Of a DNA stretch of 64,000 bases, positions 54,937-64,000 are shown piece after piece (the first letter of the stretch is position 1; every line of letters starts with the position of its first letter). Position numbers and translations under genes: made by a program. The notes beneath the pieces were generated by a model. The model was not told the origin of the DNA and did not search any database. It saw only the letters and a list, made by a program, of their open reading frames with translations. Source of the DNA: Sipunculus nudus (taxonomy: Eukaryota > Annelida > Sipuncula > Golfingiida > Sipunculidae); contig CM049309.1 in NCBI GenBank assembly GCA_026874595.1, forward strand, positions 23,623,033-23,687,032. Direction: 5' to 3'.

Positions 54937-57026
54937 CAGTCACGGATCTCCACCCTTGATTCTCCAGCAGAAGCGGATCCAGGAGGGGGGTCTGGACCCC
55001 CCCCCCCCTTTTTGTCATCAGAACAACGTTTTTTAAGGGCTTCAGACAAAATTTTGCAGCCTGGATCCCCCCTTTTTCAGACCTGGATCCGCCCTGTCCA
55101 GTCACGGACCTCCACCCTTGATTCGCCAGTCAAGGATCTCCACCCTTGATTCTCCAGTCACGGAAGTAAACCCTTGATTCTCCAGTCACGGATCTCCACT
55201 CTTGATTCTCCAGTCACGGAAGTAAACCCTTGATTCTGCAGTCACGGATCTCCATCCTTGATTAATCAGTCACGGAAGTCCACCCTTGATTATTCAGTCA
55301 AGGATCTCCACCCTTGATTCTCCAGTCACGGAAGTCCACCCTTGATTCTTCAGTCATGGATCGAGGTCCACCCTTGATTGTCGAGTCACGGATCTTCACC
55401 CTTGATTCCCCAGTCACGGAAGTCCCCCTTTATACTCAAGTTACGGATCTCCATCCTTGGCTCTCCAGTCAAGGATCTCCACCCTTGATTCTCCAGTCAC
55501 GGAAGTCCACCCTTGATTCTCCAGTCACGGAAGTCAGACCTTGATTTTCCAGTCACGGATCTCCATCCTTGGTTCTCCAGTCACGGAAGCCCCCCCCCCT
55601 CCCTTGATTCTCCAGTCACAGATCTCTACCCTTGATTCTCCAGTCACGGAAGTCCTCCCTTTTTTCTTCAGTCACGGATCTCCACCCTTGATTCTCCAGT
55701 CACGGAAGTCAACCCTTGATTTTCCAGTCACGGATCTCCATCCTTGGTTCTCAGGTCACGGAAGCCCCCCCCCCCCCCTCCCCTTGATTCTCCAGTCACG
55801 GATCCCTACCCTTGATTCTCCAGTCACTGATCTCCACCCTTGATTCTCCAATCACGGATCTCTACCCTTGATTCTCCAATCACGGATCTCCACCCTTGAT
55901 TCTCCAGTCACTGATCTCCACCCTTGATTCTTCAATCACGGATCTCTACCCTTGATTCTCCAATCACGGATCTCCACCCTTGATTCTCCAGTCACTGATC
56001 TTCACCCTTGATTCTCCAATCACAGATCTCTACCCTTGACTCTCCTATCACGGATCTCCACCCTTGATTCTCCAGTCACTGATCTCTACCCTTGATTCTC
56101 CAATCACGGATCTCCACCCTTGATTCTCCAGTCACTGATCTCCACCCTTGATTCTCCAATCACGGATCTCTACCCTTGATTCTCCAATCACCGATCTCCA
56201 CCCTTGATTCTCCAGTCACTGATCTCCACCCTTGATTCTCCAATCACGGATCTCTACCCTTGATTCTCCAATCACGGATCTCCACCCTTGATTCTCCAGT
56301 CACTGATCTCCACCCTTGATTCTCCAGTCACGGATCTCTACCCTTGATTCTCCAATCACGGATCTCCACCCTTGATTCTCCTGTCACAGAAGTCCACCCT
56401 TGATTCTCCAATCACGGATCTCTACCCTTGATTCTCCAATCACGGATCTCCACCCTTGATTCTCCAATCACTGATCTCAACCCTTGATTCTCCAATCTCG
56501 GAACTCTACCCTTGATTCTCCAATCACGGATCTCCACCCTTGATTCTCCAGTCACTGATCTCCACCCTTTATTCTCCAATCACGGATCTCTACCCTTGAT
56601 TCTCCAATCACGGATCTCCATCCTTGATTAATCAGTCACGGAAGTCCACCCTTGATTATTCAGTCACTGATCTCCACCCTTGATTCTCCAGTCACGGATC
56701 TCTACCCTTGATTCTCCAATCACGGATCTCCACCCTTGATTCTCCTGTCACAGAAGTCCACCCTTGATTCTCCAATCACGGATCTCTACCCTTGATTCTC
56801 CAATCACGGATCTCCACCCTTGATTCTCCAGTCACTGATCTCCACCCTTTATTTTCCAGTCACGGATCTCTACCCTTGATTCTCTAATCACGGATCTCCA
56901 CCCTTGATTCTCCTGTCACAGAAGTCCACCCTAGATTCTCCAGTCACGGAAGTCATTTCCTTTACTCTTGGGTAACGGATCGCCTCCCATGGCTCTCCAG
57001 TCACGGATCTCCACCCTTGATACTCC
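54937..57026. repeat. 28-bp satellite array with 84-bp higher-order repeat
   Basis: About 70 tandem units of a 28-bp sequence (GTCACGGATCTCCACCCTTG plus ATTCTCCA) over 2.09 kb. Between roughly 55.82 and 56.60 kb three variants alternate in fixed order: GTCACTGATCTCCACC, ATCACGGATCTCTACC and ATCACGGATCTCCACC. This gives an 84-bp higher-order period. Outer parts are irregular, with GGAAGTCCACC variants and C-run interruptions near 55590 and 55765. The frames of 76-100 codons here come from the repeats. Confidence 0.95.
54968..55096. mobile_element. 129-bp MITE inserted in the satellite
   Basis: Ends CAGAAGCGGATCCAGG and CCTGGATCCGCCCTG are inverted repeats. Direct TCCAG flanks lie at 54963-54967 and 55097-55101 and fall within one satellite unit, so it inserted into an existing array. 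Internal runs: C12-13 and a second GGATCC pair. Ends fit an hAT-like type. Confidence 0.75.
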
Positions 57027-57584
57027 CTGTCGGTTGTTCCCACTGATCTAACTTTTTACCTCTCCCTAACAAATGATATTTTATTGTTCCTTCTTGAGTT
57101 TTCACAGATGAGGTGATATTTTTGAAAACTCATTTCCGTAATCTGCTTATTATTCAAAAGTTATCGTGTTATCAAAGCCAAAGTGCGCGATGTACTTCTA
57201 CTTTGTAGACAACATGTTTTCCTATACATGTAGTTATAAAGTACTGGGTATAGCCGCTTAGAAGAAGATGCGTGTCAACCGGGAATGACCGGAAGTAATG
57301 CATCCTGAAATGAATGATGCTTATAAAAACTGTTTATAGTATGTTAAGTGGGCTATCCTTGTTAATTGACAAACATTGTATAAACTTGATTACTGAAATA
57401 GTTACTGAGAAATAGCCATCAACTTTTGACCTTTCGACCTTTAATGTGACCTTGACCTTTGATCCCATTATGATTGGTTAGTATTAAATAACACTTAAGT
57501 TAGAACCTAAGCTCTGCAAAACCGAAATAAAATCTGTTTTCAGAGAGGTGAACATGATGACGTCATGTGAATAATATTGAAATG

Positions 57585-57650
<66 letters not shown>

Positions 57651-59470
57651 TTATCGCTGCCAAATGTGTCACTCTTACCTTGTCAATGGCACATGAATGT
57701 TATAGTTTCAACTTTCTAGGTCTGAAAGTGCTCCTAACCTTATAACTTTCATTTCGGCATAGAAATTGTCGCATCTAGATCTAACCATGACCTTATCATT
57801 CATCTTATTGTACAGATGTAACAGATAAGAAGATAATTGATATTAGAAAGTTTAACGAATCGCACTTTTTAGCCCTGTGACCTTGAAAAGTAGGTCACTG
57901 AAAAAGCATGGGTCAAAGATATGGACCACAAAGTTTTATACTTTTGGGTGGGAATATATAAAATCCGATAATAAAGAGGAAGAAGACAACTCATAATATT
58001 AATGACAAAAAATATGTCAAACACTTATATCTCTGTTAATGTCTGTCATTTTCGTGTACACACTTTTGGTATTTGTGTTTGTGTGGATGTGCGTTTCCAT
58101 AGAGTATGAATGGAGGGGAGGACCCTTAAGAGGAGCTATTTTAGTGGGTATATAGCTGCAATGTATAATTTGTTAGTAACTGGAACTTAACTTTCCAAAT
58201 ATTTTCCATGAGTAACTATGAATTTTGTAAAAAGTTGGGCAACTGGGCAATATGGTTGAATATTCGATCTGGTTGGATCTGTAAACAGATCAATGCGTTG
58301 TTGCTGGCAGACTGAGGTTAAACAAGACGAATGTGTACAGAAGCTTGTATAATATAACTGTGATCAGGTGTTATATATTGTGCAAACACTGTCAACAGAT
58401 TTATTTCTGGAATTACAAAACTGATGGATTGTCATCAGAAGCCTTGTATAACAGGAGAACATAAACGTATAGCTATACCTGTATTTGCTACCTGTGGTTT
58501 TGAAAAGCGCCTGCCATGACAGTATTGTTAAGTCACGCGTGTAGCCTCCTTTATTTACAGGTAATTATCGAATACCTGTTCGAAAGTATGCAACTATAAA
58601 CGTTATTATAACAGCATACAGTCTGGAGAGATGACTTGATAATTATTGTTTTCTGTGCCTTCCTTGTCTCGTGCTATCTCCATGGACGTGATTACACCGG
58701 ACTTCAGAAAAATGATCTATCTACGATAATTGTTTTACGGACAGATTATTTAACCTAATGGTCATCAAAGTCTTCTTAGTTGCTTCAAACATCCGGTGTA
58801 ACGATGCAGCGGCCGTTTCTTTATTCACACAGGTGGTCGGTGCAACGCACCGTCACAGCCAGACAACATCGATTGCGGTTCTCCCTCATCTCAAGTTTCA
58901 GGTCTTGACGTGTAGACAGGTCGTATCGTTTTGACAAGAAATGTTTCTGCGATCAGTTGTTTGTACGATCAGTTTAGTTTTCACAGCCCCTGGATTCCCA
59001 TTTTTTTTTCTCCCAGGAATCACCGGTTTTAGTGGAGCCAGACAGACCCATTATTTGTAAAGCAATAATGGTGTCGACCATTTGTCTAATACAAAATGTG
59101 TTTACATGTAAGTTATGCCACATCATGCCGACACGGGATACGGAACCATGGAAGCAATATAAGTGATGCACATCATTGGTCTACGTAATATTGCTTTCAT
59201 TATTCTTCCGATAAACCTGTGAACATCTGTAACTCAGTCTCACAAAACCTCATACCCCCAGGGGTCCATTCACGCTCATTGCCTTGCTCTTCCTTGGGTA
59301 CGTGATACTACGACCAGTTATTCCAAATTGTGCTAACATCACACTGCTTTGAGCTCTACAACTGAGCTCTTTCGTCTCACTAGCACTTCTACACTCTCCA
59401 TAAATAAATGTTCACGGTACCGCTATAAATCCTCACGGATATTGTCTCCTGCTAAAGGGTCCATACTACT
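57027..59470. other. No gene recognised; AT microsatellite and TGACCTT motifs
   Basis: AT microsatellite at 57586-57645. Repeated TGACCTTTCGACC / TGACCTTGACCTTTGATCC at about 57425-57465 and GTGACCTTGAAAAGTAGGTCA near 57877-57897. No exon was identified despite the less AT-rich patch at 58780-58900. Confidence 0.45.
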
Positions 59471-60705
59471 GAGCCCGGGAGACGACATCGTGAAATATAT
59501 TTAATAATTCATGCGCACGAATTACTAAACTGTGCACACGAATTACTAATTCTATGTATATTTCTAGAGAGGCAGGGTTTAAATAGTCACCAACAAATTT
59601 TCTTTAAGGAATCGGTTAAAGTAAACTGAATTATAGGAAACGGTTCCAAAGTTTGCAGGCTATTGAAAGGAAAGGAAAAAAAATTGGAAAAGCGACAAAA
59701 AGACAAGCGACAGTCTTTCCGTGTGAACCTGGGTATCTTTAGCAAAAGAACTGTTGCGCGGACTGTATAGGGCTGAGCATGAGACAGAGTTCGAGTCCTT
59801 TGTAGCTCTTTTACCATACCTCCAGTGCTGGAAGTCGAAGAGCGCTGCAGTACATGTTAAACATGCTCTCCAGTTGGTTTGACTGTCTGACAGAACAATT
59901 GTTAAATATTAAAACACCATACTCCAGTACTAAACGTATTAATGATTTGTACATACGATCTAAAACTTTCATAGATAAATGGAATTTATAATTTTTTCAA
60001 AATTTCCAAACGCTTATTGGCTTTCAAACTATCATGTTTATGTGTTCCTGTCAGGAAAGCGAATCCCAAATGACATGAGAAGTTCTGTGAAGTTCATTTC
60101 ACCTAGTTTATGTGTAATTTGCAATTTAGAATCATCGTCAAATGGCGATTGAGAACTGGAAATGTAGTTATTTTGTGAAGCAAAATAACTGTTAAAAATT
60201 TCAGCCTGATCGGCTTTGTCTATAATAATGTTCCCATTATTCCCCAACGATGATAATGTAGGTTGTTGTTTTTTTTTACCAAAGAAAGCCTTAGATTTTT
60301 TCCACCATGAACGTCAACTGGGTCTGTGAGTTTAATATTTATATTCTTTAAGTGTCGCTTAAAGCCCTTTCTATTTTCAATATACAGAGTTCCGAATTTT
60401 CCAAGGTATGAAGTCACGGAACTGTCAGAAGGCGCTGGGCTCCATTTTAAAAACCGTGTGTGCCCGCTGAAACTGCCAGCCTGTGCCTAGTCTGAGTCTA
60501 TGTGTGCTTGCTTCTCATTGGCTAGTAATTCGTGCGCTTGAATTAATAAATATTTTTTCTACCTTGGAAATATATTTTTCACACCTAGTAATTCGTGAGC
60601 ACGGATTAGTAATTCGTGGCCACGAATTAGTAATCCGTGCGAACAGATTAGTTTTTCGTGCGCACGAATTAATAAATATTTTTCACCATGTCGTCTCCCG
60701 GGCTC
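59471..60705. mobile_element. 1.2-kb inverted-repeat element carrying a LINE fragment
   Basis: Left end GAGCCCGGGAGACGACAT at 59471 and its inverse ATGTCGTCTCCCGGGCTC ending at 60705. Next inside, both ends carry ATTCGTGCGCACGAATTA-type palindromes, repeated several times in the right arm (60520-60670). The middle is occupied by a minus-strand LINE piece. No target duplication is evident. Confidence 0.7.
59585..60425 (-). mobile_element. LINE fragment with internal deletion
   Basis: The minus strand encodes the region between endonuclease and reverse transcriptase (GNNGNIIIDKADQAEIFNSY, FASQNN) and then, after losing the catalytic core near 60060-59990, a C-terminal piece (KVLDRMYKSLIRLVLEYGVL, IFNNCSVRQSNQLESM). 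Both are typical of non-LTR retrotransposons. The catalytic YADD-containing part is absent, so it is inactive. Confidence 0.75.
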
Positions 60706-62794
60706 CGTACAACACATTTCTGCTGTAGATAAATTTTAACCACACTGACCCACAATAGTACGATTCTGCTGGTTAGGGTCTGTGGTCTTTCAAACCTTTG
60801 GCATACAATTCACCGGGGCTTCTGAACACACCATTGTATAAATGTAGTGAATTGGTTAAGTTAATCCGTTCAACTACTTGAGATTAGGCAAATGCATAAA
60901 CATTTGTGTTCACATAATGCATAAACATTTTTTTGTGTTAAGGACTTTACGGAATAGGTATCACTTGTATGCAAACGCATGTGAAATGTGAACAGAATAT
61001 TACATTCCTTGAAATGTAACATGTTTTTATTTTTAATTTTGACAGTTGAGAAAAGCAATCCCTGCCGTCAAACAGTGCCTAACTGGAAGAGGTTCATTTT
61101 GAGTAGAAACGTCCTCTGGTGGAAAGGTGCGATTTTAGATCCAGACATTTTACACATATTACAGAGAGTTTTGATTTATTTGTGAGTGTAGGTTTATCCT
61201 GTTGGTATAAGCTAATTACAAGTCAGTTACAACTCGTATAATCTGTTCCAGCATACTGAAGTTGATGAAGGACTTAAGGCCTAATGCAAGATGAAAGACA
61301 ATAAAAAACACAGACGTGATATTGGTCATGGGAGTGGTGACAGCTCATTTACAAATCCCACAACCTCTAGGACAAATCTTGAGCTTTTGTGGTAGAATAT
61401 ATGGAAATGGACAAAAAATTTGGTTTGGCTGCAAAATGGATGATATTGTCTATTCCACTAACACAGTCAATTTTCGCATTTATTTTTTCTTAGGGCACAT
61501 GAACCTCAGGGACAGTTAACATACTTTAATAAAATTATCTATGGACAAATTTGTTGTAAACTTTGTTGATAACACCCGTGAAATGTTTGCTTGACCCAAA
61601 GCCTATTCTTTCCTGGGGCAACCATGAGTATTTGGCAACTATAATGAAATGCTTAAATTTCTGTTCATCAAGTGAAATAATAATAGCGGAGCATCCAGGT
61701 GACAGGAAATGAAACATTTAAATCAAATATATTACTTTTCTATATTAATACTTCATGGCCTTGTGGAAAGCAGTTCATGTAGTGACAGCACTGAAGGCAC
61801 TTTATAGCTGACAGTGAATATAAATTTTAATCATATTTGTGGTACCAAATATAACAAAGGTGATGTCCAAATTGCAGTATATGCATGTCACAGGGCGTTC
61901 TTGGCCCCCTAACTTCAGGGTTTGGACCAGGTACATCTGACATTAGCTAGGTTCAGGTGAGATAGTCAGGTCCAGGTACAGAACTTTCAGCACTTGGATA
62001 CAGGTACAGGTATTGTTGTTCACAAATTAAACAACATTTGAATGAATAATATAATCTGGATACGTAATAGCTCATAAAAAGTTTAAAGTAAAATGGCAGA
62101 ATATATTATTAAAAAGTGTTACATGTTCACACGATATATCTTCAGAAAAATACATAGGAAGACCCTTAATTATAGTGACATATAGTAAGTTGATAAATTT
62201 ATAGCGCTCTTAATACAGAAATTAAAAAAAAAATAATTAACATATTCAAATAATATATCTAATGAGCATTAGATGCAACAATAAAATTGTTCACTGAAAT
62301 AAATCACACTTAAACGTGGGGGGGGCAGTTTTCTGTTATACATGAGAAGTTTGGCTTTTTTTAATATAAATGATAGTTCTAAAATAAGATGAAAGGTTTT
62401 CTTTACAACATTTATTAAAAAAAAACTTTACATTACTTTTTACAACTCTTTGTTCTGACATTTGTTTATATTACAAATCTTGTAAATATTTTGTCATTTT
62501 TTTTAATAATTCAATATTTATGTCAGGAACATGAATTTTATGTAAAAGTAAATTAAAAAGTAATGAAAGCAGGTGGAATCATGGCAGTGAAAGCCATGCT
62601 ATATCTGTTGTATATTATAGTTACCATTATAATGGTATATTAGTTATCATATGGGGTACCATATAAAATAGTCATCCGAACACTTTACTGTATGGGTCTA
62701 CTAAGAAAAGTCTCTTTTTGCTTATTGGTTTTTAAAAAAATTTAAGCTATTTTAATTGCTTATGTTTACAACAGGTTTGAAATTATGTTTAATA
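60706..62794. other. No gene recognised
   Basis: AT-rich. A 65-codon plus frame (60988-61185) follows an acceptor-like TTGACAG at about 61046 but has no donor or recognisable domain. Confidence 0.4.
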
Positions 62795-62880
62795 CAGTAG
62801 AACGCCTATATTACGGTCACCAACGGGACTGGGTTAAAGTGGCCTTAATACAGGAGTGGCCGTTATACAGGACTTGACCA
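62795..62880. mobile_element. End of a pogo/Tigger-like element
   Basis: TA followed by CAGTAGAACGCC and then GGCCTTAATACAGGAGTGGC and GTTATACAGG. The CAGTRGAACC-type terminus beside a TA dinucleotide fits pogo-family elements; the other end was not found. Confidence 0.4.
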
Positions 62881-63538
62881 GTGTAGGGGGTTAAAATGTA
62901 ACACGAAACAAAGTTCAAATCTTTTTTAACAATCAACAATATAAAAGAATATATAGAGTATTAGTATAATAACTGTTATCAATAAAAAAAATATTTACAA
63001 TCACGTCAAAATGATTGGGACGGAGTATGCGTAACATTTTATACATGTAACAATATTTATTTTGCATTCATACTTATTCATGTATGAGTAAATTGTGCGA
63101 TGTTTGCCGCACTGTTTTCGTTTGATGTACCTGTTCACAAGGACACTAAAGAAAGTTTATAGATCCACAGTTAGCCTAACGTTTTTCTGATGACATAATC
63201 ATCGGGACCCTGATTAAGATCCGGCTCGCACGACTGGTTCCCAAACATACACGCAGGTGGAAACACATGCCTTACTAATGTGCATACTTATGCGGTTGCT
63301 GCAGTCTTGCAGCGCTGACATATATAGTAAACAATACAAGCGCTGCAGCCTCTGACGGGGAGAGTCTATACTATCTAAGTTTGTACGGATCCGTACAGAC
63401 CCTCAGACACGTATATGCCTTGTGAAGCGTGAGGACACCAAACAAACCCCACATATTATAATTGTTACAGATGCTTAGACTCCGATGGGACCAAAACTTT
63501 TGCTGGATGATCAGCATTAATAAAGTATGGGCACTTAC
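62881..63538. other. No gene recognised
   Basis: AT-rich at left, more balanced base composition approaching the candidate exon. Confidence 0.4.
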
Positions 63539-63792
63539 TCTGGATGAAGTCAGATATTGCATCGTCTCCGTCTGGCCGATGGCGCTTTCCGGTTGGAACA
63601 ACCAATAGGAATTTAGCATCATTGACAACAAGCGATGTATGATGGGAAGGATGCTTATGAAAATATGGTCTATCCTGGTGCACGGCACTGGCATTCCTGG
63701 GAAAAGCCCCCCTGAATTCATCTTTTGCATAGATTGCCCACCTAGTTTGCATGGGATTCCTTTTCCGGCGGTGTCCAGTTGGCATGCAACAT
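63539..63792 (-). CDS. Candidate internal exon of an unidentified gene
   Basis: 254 nt between an acceptor (TTGAACTGGCGGGGTTCAG) and a strong donor, CCAGA|GTAAGTG (intron from 63538), phase 2 in and phase 1 out, with 84 full codons and no stop. The product has balanced composition, a basic start (CCMPTGHRRKRNPMQTRW) and segments YFHKHPSHHTSLVVNDAKFL and VVPTGKRHRPDGDDAISDFI. No family recognised. The frame continues past the donor to a stop at 63465, so an unspliced 106-codon frame is the alternative. Flanking exons would lie beyond the right edge and somewhere to the left. Confidence 0.33.
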
Positions 63793-64000
63793 CTGAACCC
63801 CGCCAGTTCAAAGGATAAAAAAACATTTACAGGCGCACATAAAGGTGATATATCGATTTAATTTGATACATAAAAAGTTTATTGCTATATATAAATACAA
63901 GATTGTTTCTCTATCGCACAACAAGCAGTGGTAATTCATGTTACAGGTCCTTCCATGAACGGCAGGGTGAACTCTCACCGCCAGACGTTCGGACTCCATA

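Noticed and set aside
55314-55843. Frames of 76-100 codons in the 28-bp satellite
   Set aside because: The unit length is not a multiple of three and the frames differ along the array; they are satellite artefacts.

Overview
The window looks like nuclear DNA from an animal with large introns. It is AT-rich and full of AT microsatellites, minisatellites, miniature inverted-repeat elements, tRNA-derived SINEs and decayed CR1/L2-type LINEs. There is one convincing spliced gene with GT-AG introns. No prokaryotic gene layout, rRNA, CRISPR array or operon is visible. A marine invertebrate, most likely a mollusc, is my best guess. The reasons are the CR1/L2-like LINE ends, the ends resembling GGCGGATCCAG and TACAGCCCT elements, and TGACCTT-type motifs. 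The species cannot be told from the sequence, and even the phylum is an inference.

The gene lies on the minus strand, from the start codon at 38490 to the stop codon at 8064. It has four coding exons: a signal-peptide exon (38490-38412), a Thr/Ser-rich cysteine-free ectodomain exon (11369-10638), a transmembrane exon (9870-9786) and a very acidic, lysine-rich cytoplasmic exon (8865-8064). All junctions have good consensus splice sites and matching phases. The joined length is 1698 nt, exactly 566 codons including the stop. The product would be a 565-residue single-pass type I membrane protein, mucin-like outside, ending in Asp-Ser-Ala-Val, a class I PDZ-ligand pattern. The first intron is about 27 kb and holds most of the mobile elements.

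Region by region: 1-8063 holds a possible 5' exon of a leftward gene, a GACTC-rich element, two copies of a TAA-flanked MITE and AT microsatellites. 8064-11369 holds the three distal exons. 11370-38411 is the large intron, with LINE fragments at 16.3-17.3 kb and 33.6-34.2 kb, further MITE copies, a 0.74-kb element with long inverted repeats at 24.7-25.5 kb, an interstitial telomere-like run at 27.15 kb, a nested element with a six-base target duplication at 31.25-32.36 kb, and a pair of tRNA-derived SINEs at 34.8-35.2 kb. 38.4-38.8 kb holds the start exon and putative promoter. A 1.8-kb array of 35-bp repeats (38.8-40.6 kb) lies directly upstream of it. From 40.6 kb to the end are dispersed repeats, a 39-bp minisatellite in two blocks (47.9-49.7 kb), a 2.1-kb array of 28-bp repeats with an 84-bp higher-order period (54.9-57.0 kb), an inverted-repeat element carrying a LINE fragment (59.5-60.7 kb), and one weak candidate exon at the right edge (63.5-63.8 kb).

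I found no multi-gene system. The items most worth following are the mucin-like receptor, the satellite with higher-order structure and the set of apparently unnamed repeat families.
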